This document shows positions 5,065 through 10,636 of a DNA stretch of 10,636 nt, piece after piece; positions within the stretch are counted from its first letter, which is position 1, and the number at the start of each line of letters is the position of its first letter. The position numbers were made by a program, and so were the translations under genes. This stretch comes from Candidatus Hydrogenedentota bacterium. Lineage in GTDB: Bacteria > Hydrogenedentota > Hydrogenedentia > Hydrogenedentales > GCA-2746185. The stretch lies in contig JASJYE010000055.1 in assembly GCA_030123645.1 (NCBI GenBank), forward strand, positions 1-10,636, given 5' to 3'. Below the pieces are notes generated by a model. The model was not told where the DNA came from. It made no database searches and saw only the letters and a program-made list of their open reading frames with translations.

Positions 5065-6021
5065 CTACGGTTGGGTCTGGTTTGCCTTGGCGATGGCCGC
5101 GTTTCGCATCATTCCCGCGTATTTCGCGCGGCGAATCGTCGTGCCGGCAAACTCCGCGTCGAAGGACTTCTCGTCCAGCCCCAGCAGCGCCTCCAAATCG
5201 GGATTAGCATGCCCCGCGCGTGGCAGGAAATCCTCCTCAGTCGTCGTAGCCGCAAAGCGGTTCCATGGGCAGACCTCTTGGCATACGTCGCAGCCGTAGA
5301 CCCAGTCGCCGTGCTCGGCATGAAGGTCCTGCGGGATCTCGCCCCGGTTCTCGATCGTCTGATAGGAGATGCACCGCTTCGAGTCCACGACCCGCGCCTC
5401 CACAATCGCCGAGGTCGGGCAGGCGTCAATACATAATCGGCACGTGCCGCAGATGTCCTCCGCGGGGGCGTCCGGCTCCAGCTCCACCGTCGTCAGGATC
5501 GTCCCTAAGAAGAACCACGACCCCATGTCGCGGCGCAACGCCAGGCTATGTTTCCCGATCGCCCCGACACCAGCGCGCTGGGCCCAGGCCCGTTCCAGTA
5601 CCGGGCCCGTATCGACGCTTGCATAAGTCTGTGCGCCCGGTTCCAGCGACTCGATGTGCCGCGCCAGCTCGATAAGCGGCTTCCGAAGCACCTTATGGTA
5701 ATCGCGGCCCCAAGCGTAGCGCGATACCTTCCCCGAGCCCGCGTCGGCCTGCGGCCTTTCCGCGTAGTAATTCCTCGCCACCACCACAACCGAACGCGCC
5801 GCCGGGAGCTTCACCTGCGCATCCCGGCGCGTGGCCGCATTGCGAGCCATCCAAGCCATATCCGCATGATATCCCCGCTCCAGCCACGCCCCCAGGCGGT
5901 TCTCGGGATCGATCGCCTCCCCCGCCGACGCGATCCCGGAGGCGTCAAAGCCTAGCGCGTCCGCTTGGTCCTTGGTGCTCCGAGCGTGCTCAACAGCAAT
6001 GATTTCAGCAATCCCGGCCAT
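5065..6021 (-). CDS. queG: Epoxyqueuosine reductase QueG
   Basis: QueG performs the last step of queuosine synthesis, reducing epoxyqueuosine in the wobble base of tRNAs with GUN anticodons. It uses cobalamin and two [4Fe-4S] clusters in the cytoplasm. Visible landmarks are RNYY (83-86), RYAWGRDYH (101-109), the active-site Asp137 in VDTGPVLER, and the GAIGK stretch (153-157). The ferredoxin-type cluster Cys are 191, 194, 197 and 201 (CGTCRLCIDACPTSAI), with the second set 217, 244, 247 and 251 (YGCDVCQEVCPWN). With 318 residues it is the short form, ending soon after the ferredoxin-like part, whereas E. coli QueG (about 379) has a longer C-terminal helical-repeat region. The chosen ATG at 6021 gives a family-like N-terminus. 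An in-frame ATG at 6069 adds 16 residues without family similarity. No other que gene is in the window. Confidence 0.95.
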   Translation of the reverse strand: MAGIAEIIAVEHARSTKDQADALGFDASGIASAGEAIDPENRLGAWLERGYHADMAWMARNAATRRDAQVKLPAARSVVVVARNYYAERPQADAGSGKVSRYAWGRDYHKVLRKPLIELARHIESLEPGAQTYASVDTGPVLERAWAQRAGVGAIGKHSLALRRDMGSWFFLGTILTTVELEPDAPAEDICGTCRLCIDACPTSAIVEARVVDSKRCISYQTIENRGEIPQDLHAEHGDWVYGCDVCQEVCPWNRFAATTTEEDFLPRAGHANPDLEALLGLDEKSFDAEFAGTTIRRAKYAGMMRNAAIAKANQTQP

Positions 6022-6027
6022 TCCCAA

Positions 6028-6033
6028 ATTATA
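6028..6033 (-). promoter_or_regulatory. Possible -10 box placing queG transcription start at its ATG
   Basis: On the minus strand a perfect TATAAT ends seven bases before the A of the queG start codon at 6021. If used, the transcript would begin at or within a base or two of the ATG and be leaderless, which fits the lack of a well-spaced ribosome binding site (only GGGA directly touching ATG). No good -35 hexamer is seen 16-18 bases upstream, so the element is uncertain. Confidence 0.33.
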
Positions 6034-6132
6034 CACTTGCGAGCCAGATGCTCCCGCCGAAGCGCACATACGAGATGTTGAAGCCCCGAGTGCAGCATGC
6101 TAGGATAAACAGAGTCGGGAATATTAGGCACC

Positions 6133-6159
6133 AAATATCTATTCTTGGGTTAGATATTT
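6133..6159. promoter_or_regulatory. AT-rich 9-bp palindrome upstream of the ECF sigma gene
   Basis: AAATATCTA (6133-6141) and TAGATATTT (6151-6159) are perfect inverted repeats with a 9-base gap, lying in the 6022-6294 spacer between divergent queG and the sigma factor gene. The surrounding spacer is much richer in A and T than the neighbouring genes and probably holds promoters for both. The palindrome suits an operator bound by a dimeric regulator, but no regulator is identified. It could also be a weak stem. Confidence 0.35.
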
Positions 6160-6294
6160 TGAGTTTCATATACCGAAATGGCACAATTTTCATAGTTTAA
6201 GCATTATTTTATTCCCCCGAAGTCGGGCTGTTTCCGCTTAGTGCCCCGAGATTAAAGCGTTTGTGGACTCAATCGCTAAAAGTATCTGTTTATC

Positions 6295-6915
6295 GTGGAC
6301 ACTGCATTGTCAGAGCAAAAAACTAAAATTTCCACAGATTCCGCCTCTGACCAGGGCGAGCGCTCCAGCGATTTCGACGATCTCGTTTTGGAGCATCTCG
6401 AAATGCTGTATGCGGTCGCCTTGCGTCTTACACGCAATCCCGCCGAGGCGGAGGATCTCACACAGACGACCATCTTGAAAGCGCTCCGCTTCCACGACAA
6501 GTTCAAGCGTGGTAGTTACATCAAGGCCTGGTTGCTGACCATCCTGCGCAACACCTTCATCAACGAATACAGGCGACGCGTTCGCCGGCCCATATTCGTG
6601 CCGCTGAGCGGGACCGAGGCGGCGCCCAATTCTTCACCGGATCCCGAGGTCGGATATCATCCGGGCGGGCAGACCTATCTCGAGGTTTTAGAGCTCTTGG
6701 ACGATCGGGTAAGAGCCGCCGTCGAGGGGCTTCCCGACGAATTCCGCACGCCTGTAATCATGGCGGACATCGAGGACAAGTCCTACAAAGAAATTGCCGA
6801 GGCGATGAGTTGTCCGCTCGGCACCGTCATGTCGCGCCTCTATCGAGGGCGCAAGCTCCTGCGCAAAGAGCTGGGCGACTATGCCGCGACGCAAGGCCTC
6901 GGCAAGAAGAGATAG
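6295..6915 (+). CDS. ECF-type RNA polymerase sigma factor (RpoE/SigR-like)
   Basis: The 206-residue product has only the two domains of extracytoplasmic-function sigma factors. Region 2 covers about 26-96, with AEDLTQTTILKAL (52-64) and the -10 recognition helix WLLTILRNTFINEYRRR (79-95). A variable linker spans 97-130. Region 4 covers about 136-192, with LPDEF and the helix-turn-helix SYKEIAEAMSCPLGTVMSRL (163-182) that reads the -35 element. The YKEIAE plus GTVMSRL wording is closest to the SigR/RpoE type, which often responds to redox or envelope stress through an anti-sigma partner. No anti-sigma gene lies next to it: the next 85 bases code for nothing convincing and then repeat B begins. 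Translation probably starts at GTG 6295. No ribosome binding site is visible, so the N-terminus (first 25 residues, polar) is uncertain. Confidence 0.9.
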   Translation: MDTALSEQKTKISTDSASDQGERSSDFDDLVLEHLEMLYAVALRLTRNPAEAEDLTQTTILKALRFHDKFKRGSYIKAWLLTILRNTFINEYRRRVRRPIFVPLSGTEAAPNSSPDPEVGYHPGGQTYLEVLELLDDRVRAAVEGLPDEFRTPVIMADIEDKSYKEIAEAMSCPLGTVMSRLYRGRKLLRKELGDYAATQGLGKKR

Positions 6916-6943
6916 ATGATTGGTCCGCTTCGCTCACCGCCCA

Positions 6944-6967
6944 TTAGCGATTCGCCGCGCTCGCTAA
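6944..6967 (+). terminator. Weak hairpin after the sigma factor gene
   Basis: TTAGCGA (6944-6950) and TCGCTAA (6961-6967) form a 7-base-pair stem with a 10-base loop, 29 bases after the sigma factor stop. Only an interrupted T stretch (GTTGTTCT) follows, so it is at best a poor intrinsic terminator. It may also be part of the repeat-rich border that continues into copy B. Confidence 0.25.
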
Positions 6968-7000
6968 GTTGTTCTGCGACAGTACATTAGGCAGAGGAAT

Positions 7001-7270
7001 AGCCGGAATCACCGCTTTGGTATTAACGATCCAACGTTGACACACTGTTTTTTGTCATTCGAACTCGTTCCCACGCTCCCGCGTGGGAACGCCGAGGGGC
7101 TCTCTACTGGCAATCGCGCCTGACATGCATTCCCACGGAGGACCGTGGGAACGAGAGAATCTCTTGTTCCCAAGTGCCTTCGCTTAAAGAGCCGGAACCA
7201 CCGCTTTGGCAATTGCCGCGCTTTGCTCGCAATGACACGGTGGGGTGATTCATTCCGCGAAATATCCGGC
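7001..7270. repeat. Dispersed compound repeat, copy B
   Basis: This is the second copy of the repeat at 1-362, with the same block order: ACGATCCAACGTTGA (7026-7040), TGTCATT (7051-7057 region), CCAAGTGCCTTCG (from 7170) and CTCGCAATGACACGGTGGGG (7227-7246), ending in AATATCCGG at 7261-7269. It directly touches the trkH stop codon (7271-7273). In copy B the first TGTCATTGCGAG arm is broken after TGTCATT by another palindromic element (7064-7155). The 178-base insert of copy A is missing. A block AGCCGGAA(T/C)CACCGCTTTGG occurs twice here (7001-7020 and 7190-7209), showing internal duplication. Minus-strand frames through this region (LVPTVLRGN wording) are repeat translations, not a gene. Confidence 0.88.
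7064..7155. repeat. Nested GTTCCCACG-type palindromic element
   Basis: Two small perfect hairpins lie side by side: GTTCCCACGC (7067-7076) / GCGTGGGAAC (7081-7090) with loop TCCC, and TTCCCACGG (7130-7138) / CCGTGGGAA (7143-7151) with loop AGGA. The outer ends CTCGTTCCCACG (7064-7075) and CGTGGGAACGAG (7144-7155) are also exact inverted 12-mers, so the whole can fold as one stem or as two side hairpins. GTTCCCACGC...GCGTGGGAAC repeats occur widely in large bacterial genomes. Its position inside copy B shows that it was placed there after, or exchanged into, the older repeat. Confidence 0.82.
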
Positions 7271-8749
7271 TTAACTATGTTTCCAAAACGCCGGTACGAA
7301 AAGGACACAGACACTGAACAGCTCCAGCCGCCCCAGGACCATGCACAGCGATAGGAACAGCTTACCGGCGGCGGGGATATCCGAATAGTCCTGCGTCGCG
7401 CCCACAAGGCCGAGGCCCGGGCCGATGTTGTTCAGCGTGGCGGCGACGGAACACATTGCGGATTCGAAAGGGAGCCCGAGGCCGGCCATCACGAGGCTGC
7501 CGAAAACGAACCATGCAATGTAGATCACGAAGAAAGAGTGAATACTCCGGCGCGTGTCATCGTCGATGACTTGATTGCTGATGCGCACCGCGCGAACGGT
7601 CTTCGGGCGGAAGGTGTTCTCGATGCGCCAATAGGCGATTTTTACGAGGATCACCAGCCGGACGATTTTTATTCCCCCCGTCGTTGACCCGGCGCAGCCA
7701 CCGGTGAACATCAGCATAAAAAGCAGCATCCGTGAAAAGTTAGGCCACCGGTCGAAGTCTTCCGTAACGAAGCCGGTGCCGGTGAAAATGCTCATCGTTT
7801 GAAACGCCGCGCTTCGCATGGAGTGCTTCAGCGTATACGTTTCGGCAGCACCACCGGCCTGCGGCTGATGCTCGCCCCCTGCGATATTGATTGCAATGAG
7901 CGCGAAGGCGATCGCCGCAATGGCTATGTAGGTCTTCCACTCCGTATCGCGCAGCGGCGCAAGCCAATCCTTGCGCAGCATCACAAAAAAGAGCGCGAAG
8001 CTCGTGCCGGCGACGGCCATTCCTATCATCACGATGATTTCAAACGCAATCCGGTCGTAAGCGCCGATGCTCGCCTGTTTCGGCGAAAATCCACCACTAG
8101 ACAACGTCGACATCGTGTGGCACAGGGCATCGAAAAAGCTCATCCCGAAGGCCATCAGCGCGATCGTTATCGCGACCGTGAAGCCGCCGTAAATCTTGTA
8201 GAGGATCGACGCCGTGTCCTTAATGCGCGGGCTGAGGCCATGCGGATTGGGGCCCGAGGACTCCGAACGGAACAACTGCTTCCCGCCCGCGCCGAGATAG
8301 GGAAGGACGGCAATGAACAGGACCACGATGCCCACGCCCCCCAGCCACTGCGTCATTGAACGCCAAAAGAGGATGCTGAGTGGTGTGGCTTCGATGTCCT
8401 GAATCACTGTCGAGCCCGTCGTGGTGAATCCGGACATGCTCTCGAAGAAAGCGTCGACGGGCCCGAGAACGCCGCCGAATAAGAAGGGGAAACCCCCTAA
8501 GAAGGCGGCCACAAACCACGACACGGAAACCAGTGTCAGCGCCTCGCGCTGCCACAATTGCTCCGGCGCTGCGCGCCCCACTATCGCAAGCGCTCCGCCC
8601 AACGCGCAGGCGAGCGCCATCGACAAGACGAAAGCGATCAGCGCATCCCACTCTGCGAAGTAGACGGCCCATAGCGCCGAGGGGAGCATCAGCAGACCGA
8701 TGGCGAATGAGAAATAGCCAATGTACTTCGAAACGAGACGGTAGTTCAT
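7271..8749 (-). CDS. trkH: Trk potassium uptake channel subunit TrkH
   Basis: The 492-residue polytopic inner-membrane protein forms the K+ pathway of the Trk system. Four pore repeats each show a selectivity-filter Gly: TTTGS (109-113), SSGGF (217-221), TGTGF (323-327) and IGPGL (442-446). GGCAGSTTGGIK (350-361) is the conserved intramembrane gate loop after the third pore, and GRLELF (473-478) is the usual C-terminal family motif. About ten to twelve membrane segments surround these, and the length is normal for TrkH. Its ATG (8749-8747) overlaps the trkA stop codon by four bases (ATGA), so translation is probably coupled and the two proteins are made together. Downstream, repeat copy B begins immediately, with no clear terminator. 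TrkH works as a dimer gated by the TrkA ring binding nucleotides. Confidence 0.97.
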   Translation of the reverse strand: MNYRLVSKYIGYFSFAIGLLMLPSALWAVYFAEWDALIAFVLSMALACALGGALAIVGRAAPEQLWQREALTLVSVSWFVAAFLGGFPFLFGGVLGPVDAFFESMSGFTTTGSTVIQDIEATPLSILFWRSMTQWLGGVGIVVLFIAVLPYLGAGGKQLFRSESSGPNPHGLSPRIKDTASILYKIYGGFTVAITIALMAFGMSFFDALCHTMSTLSSGGFSPKQASIGAYDRIAFEIIVMIGMAVAGTSFALFFVMLRKDWLAPLRDTEWKTYIAIAAIAFALIAINIAGGEHQPQAGGAAETYTLKHSMRSAAFQTMSIFTGTGFVTEDFDRWPNFSRMLLFMLMFTGGCAGSTTGGIKIVRLVILVKIAYWRIENTFRPKTVRAVRISNQVIDDDTRRSIHSFFVIYIAWFVFGSLVMAGLGLPFESAMCSVAATLNNIGPGLGLVGATQDYSDIPAAGKLFLSLCMVLGRLELFSVCVLFVPAFWKHS

Positions 8750-10080
8750 CGCTGAAACAGCTTTTGAATGGCCTCCAGCGATCGTGCCTCAACGATGACG
8801 ATCACGGAGTCGCCGGTTTGCAGCCTGTCCGCGCCCCGCGGCACGATGACCTCTTCACCGCGTAAGATGGACGCGACGAGACTCTGCTTAGGAAACTTGA
8901 TCGCTTTGAGCTCCTCTCCGGCGAGCGGGTCCGAGGCCTCGATCTTGAATTCGAGGATTTCGATCTTACCGTCTTCCAGCACGGCCAGCGCCGCGTTCCG
9001 CTCACGGTTCACGAGCTTGAGGATTCGATTGGCAATACATGCCCGCGGCGTCACAGCGTGATCGATCCCGAGCCTGCCCAGCAGCGGGGCGAAATCAGGC
9101 TGATGCACGACTGCCAGCGCCTCACGCGCGCCCACCTCCTTCGCCAACACGCTCGCCATGATGTTGCGCTCGTCGTCATGCGTGGCCGCAACGAAGATGT
9201 CAGCACCGTCCACATGCTCCTGCTCCAGCGACAGACGCGACGTGGCGTCCCGGCAGACCACCTTGGTCTTTTTCAGCACCGCGGCCAGTTCGTTGCATCG
9301 AGCCATGTTCCACTCGAAAAGCTTCACGGAATGCCCGCGATTTTCGAGCACCTCTGCAAGATGTATGCCCGTCCGGCTGCCGCCCATGATGACGACCTTG
9401 TCATAGCGGACCTCCACGCCCTGGAACATCTTGATCGTCTCGTCCACGCTCTCCTTGCGGCCAATGAGCGTCACGTGGTCGTTTTCATGCAGCGACGAGC
9501 TGCCGCGTGGGATCTCCACGTCGCCGTTTCTTTCGATCACGCCAAGCAATACGTCTTTGGGGAGCGGGAGGTCCTTCAATGTCTGGCCCTCCTTAAGAGG
9601 CACCACCGACACGCGTATCTCCAGCATTTGGATGAGCCCCCGGCCGAAGGACTCCGTCGCGACCATCCCGGGGTGCTCGATGTAATTGACAATCTCGTGC
9701 GCCGTAAGCGCCTGCGGGCTGAGGATATAATCGATCCCCATCAGCGTCTCGTAGAGAATATCCGACTCGTTGTAGATAGGGTCACGCACCCGCGCGACCA
9801 CCTGCTTGGCCCCGAGCCCTTTGGCGGTCGTCGCCGCGATCAGGTTGATTTCATCCACGCCCGTCGCCGCAATGAACAAGTCCGCCGACCCCGCATCGAG
9901 CGACTTCAGGCACAGTATATCCTCGGCGCGTCCCTGCACAGTGTTCACATCGAGCGAATAATCGACGTGCTCAACTCGGTTCGGGTCTTTTTCGATGACC
10001 GTAACGTCGTGTTTGTCCACGCTCAGGAGACGTGCAAGATGAAACCCGACGCGCCCGCCACCGGCGATGAATATGTTCAT
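8746..10080 (-). CDS. trkA: Trk system NAD/ATP-binding regulatory subunit TrkA
   Basis: This 444-residue cytoplasmic protein has the double RCK layout of TrkA. The first nucleotide-binding fold begins IAGGGRVG (5-12), with the acidic residue Glu30 after the second strand and a first RCK_C domain at about 138-222. The second fold starts VVIMGGSRTG (229-238), with Glu256, and a second RCK_C domain spans about 365-443. It binds NAD(H) and adenine nucleotides and controls K+ flow through TrkH, encoded next with a four-base overlap. The start at 10080 is chosen because MNIFIAGGG is the family N-terminus. The frame runs on to an ATG at 10182, but those 34 residues have no family similarity. The only Shine-Dalgarno-like run (GGAG) is 13 bases away, farther than usual, so expression may be modest. 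Length matches the family. Confidence 0.97.
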   Translation of the reverse strand: MNIFIAGGGRVGFHLARLLSVDKHDVTVIEKDPNRVEHVDYSLDVNTVQGRAEDILCLKSLDAGSADLFIAATGVDEINLIAATTAKGLGAKQVVARVRDPIYNESDILYETLMGIDYILSPQALTAHEIVNYIEHPGMVATESFGRGLIQMLEIRVSVVPLKEGQTLKDLPLPKDVLLGVIERNGDVEIPRGSSSLHENDHVTLIGRKESVDETIKMFQGVEVRYDKVVIMGGSRTGIHLAEVLENRGHSVKLFEWNMARCNELAAVLKKTKVVCRDATSRLSLEQEHVDGADIFVAATHDDERNIMASVLAKEVGAREALAVVHQPDFAPLLGRLGIDHAVTPRACIANRILKLVNRERNAALAVLEDGKIEILEFKIEASDPLAGEELKAIKFPKQSLVASILRGEEVIVPRGADRLQTGDSVIVIVEARSLEAIQKLFQR

Positions 10081-10221
10081 GAGGAAAGAGTCTCTCCGAA
10101 GACACAGGGGGTGATCGGCAGATCTTCCTACAACCGTGCGTGCCAAGTCAAGATGCCGAATTAACCGTCCTTCAAAATGCACGTCGATCGGCGAACTTGC
10201 CAGGCCTTCCTAAGCCCAGGC
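10081..10221. other. Divergent promoter region between trkA and a membrane protein gene
   Basis: These 141 bases must serve both trkAH (leftward) and the 10222 gene (rightward). On the minus strand a TTGACT (10153 down to 10148) resembles a -35 box for trkA, but the best -10 candidates downstream (GTTGTA, TAGGAA) are poor and badly spaced. A GATCTGCCGATC palindrome lies at 10112-10123 (plus strand GATCGGCAGATC). No regulator can be named. Confidence 0.3.
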
Positions 10222-10636
10222 ATGCTAGAGATGTACATCGATGGAGCGCCCAAACCCGTGGCCATAAAATACCGAAGAGAAGGCTTCCAAAAGAGGCCCC
10301 TGGGGGGGCGGAACCGCTACGAAGTCCGCACGCGCTTCTCTCCCCGCGACCCCCGCCACCGCCTGCTTTTGATCTATGTTGGCATCATCGTCGTGAGTAT
10401 CCTTCTCTTGGTGTCCCACTTCCTGATTGAAAGTAGGCAAATAAATTGGTTGCCCGAACGGAGCGGCGAGGGTCGCGTGCTCGAAAAACGAATCGAAGCC
10501 GAGGGAAGGCCGGATATGCGCTATGTCTTGCTCATACGCGTGTCGGTGCCGCCTGCCGACGCCGTGGAGTCCGACTTGCTTCCCTGGAGCCAACCCGGCC
10601 GCGAAAAAGTCTTGGGTCCTCTGGAACTGACCGGCA
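10222..10636 (+). CDS. Single-pass membrane protein, 3-prime part outside window
   Basis: The frame is open from ATG 10222 to the window end (138 codons seen) and was not assignable to a family. The first 47 residues are polar and basic (KYRREGFQKRPLGGRNRYEV, then RTRFSPRDPRHR) and should be cytoplasmic by the positive-inside rule. One membrane segment follows (about 48-69, LLLIYVGIIVVSILLLVSHF). A likely periplasmic domain (from 70) contains GRVLEKRIEAEGRPDMRYVL and then LIRVSVPP, reminiscent of small beta-rich domains. The start is uncertain: in-frame ATGs also occur at 10177 and 10231, and none has a strong ribosome binding site (AGG at 10218-10220 is the best, and it sits too close to 10222). 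An opposing minus-strand frame over the same region is taken as its shadow. It is divergent from trkA, with no evidence of a functional link. Confidence 0.7.
   Translation, partial: MLEMYIDGAPKPVAIKYRREGFQKRPLGGRNRYEVRTRFSPRDPRHRLLLIYVGIIVVSILLLVSHFLIESRQINWLPERSGEGRVLEKRIEAEGRPDMRYVLLIRVSVPPADAVESDLLPWSQPGREKVLGPLELTG

Noticed and set aside
5265..5955. Several plus-strand frames opposite queG
   Set aside because: They are Arg/Pro-rich mirror frames of a GC-rich gene whose Fe-S cysteine motifs are intact on the minus strand.
6253..6279. Second sigma-28-like box (TAAAGCGT-N11-ATCGCTAA) before the ECF sigma gene
   Set aside because: Spacing is right but only about 11 of 16 positions match, and the leader to GTG 6295 would be very short; too weak to call in an AT-rich spacer.
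6916..6990. 24-codon frame (ATG directly after the sigma factor stop) as a mini anti-sigma protein
   Set aside because: It is too short, Ser/Pro-rich, and has no anti-sigma motif; kept only as a hint in the finding on the missing partner gene.
7009..7407. Minus-strand open frame of 132 codons overlapping repeat B and the end of trkH
   Set aside because: Most of it is a translation of the GTTCCCACG and TTGCGAG repeats (LVPTVLRGN wording), a known source of false genes.
7799..8359. Plus-strand frame of 186 codons opposite trkH
   Set aside because: Antisense shadow; trkH has all four pore motifs through this region.
10135..10155. Sigma-54-like TTGGCACG...GTTGTA on the minus strand upstream of trkA
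   Set aside because: The GG to GC spacing is one base off and the -12 GC is replaced by GT, both normally needed.
9058..10164. Plus-strand open frame of 368 codons opposite trkA
   Set aside because: It is entirely antisense to trkA, is rich in Arg/His as expected for a mirrored frame, and has no ribosome binding site or family resemblance; trkA has full RCK motifs.

Overview
The window looks like chromosomal DNA from a free-living, probably Gram-negative environmental bacterium. The signs are a TrkA/TrkH potassium system, an epoxyqueuosine reductase, an exported protein with a CFI-box-type C-terminal sorting region, a near-consensus sigma-28 (flagellar) promoter, and palindromic dispersed repeats of the kind common in large genomes of uncultured lineages. 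The sequence alone does not fix a phylum; a PVC- or Hydrogenedentes-like lineage would fit but is a guess. No rRNA, tRNA, CRISPR array, transposase or phage gene was seen.

Left part (1-2188). Positions 1-362 are one copy of a compound dispersed repeat whose second copy lies at 7001-7270. It carries an extra palindromic insert. It ends directly against what looks like the scar of a degraded operon (363-649): a C-terminal coding tail, the N-terminus of a PfkB-type sugar kinase, and the tail of another reading frame. An intact SDR oxidoreductase gene (652-1359) follows two bases later. After a weakly coding spacer with a strong hairpin comes a minus-strand glyoxalase-fold gene that resembles methylmalonyl-CoA epimerase (1799-2188).

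Middle part (2189-6021). A 484-residue exported protein (2574-4028) combines an Ig-like domain, a DNRLRE-like domain and a CFI-box C-terminus with two membrane segments. Next is an unrecognised acidic, Ala-rich protein lacking Cys, Trp and Tyr (4175-5056). It sits behind a 15/16 match to the sigma-28 consensus, which suggests membership of the flagellar regulon and also decides its start codon. It converges on queG (minus strand, 5065-6021), with 8 bases between the two stop codons.

Right part (6022-10636). An AT-rich spacer with a 9-bp palindrome precedes an ECF sigma factor gene (6295-6915) that has no adjacent anti-sigma gene. Repeat copy B follows and touches the stop codon of trkH. The trkA-trkH operon (minus strand) has a 4-base start/stop overlap and encodes a K+ channel subunit and its regulatory RCK subunit. 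Divergent from trkA, a single-pass membrane protein gene starts near 10222 and runs off the window.

The most interesting points are the sigma-28 promoter and its uncharacterised gene, the nested repeat architecture of copies A and B, and the operon scar next to copy A.
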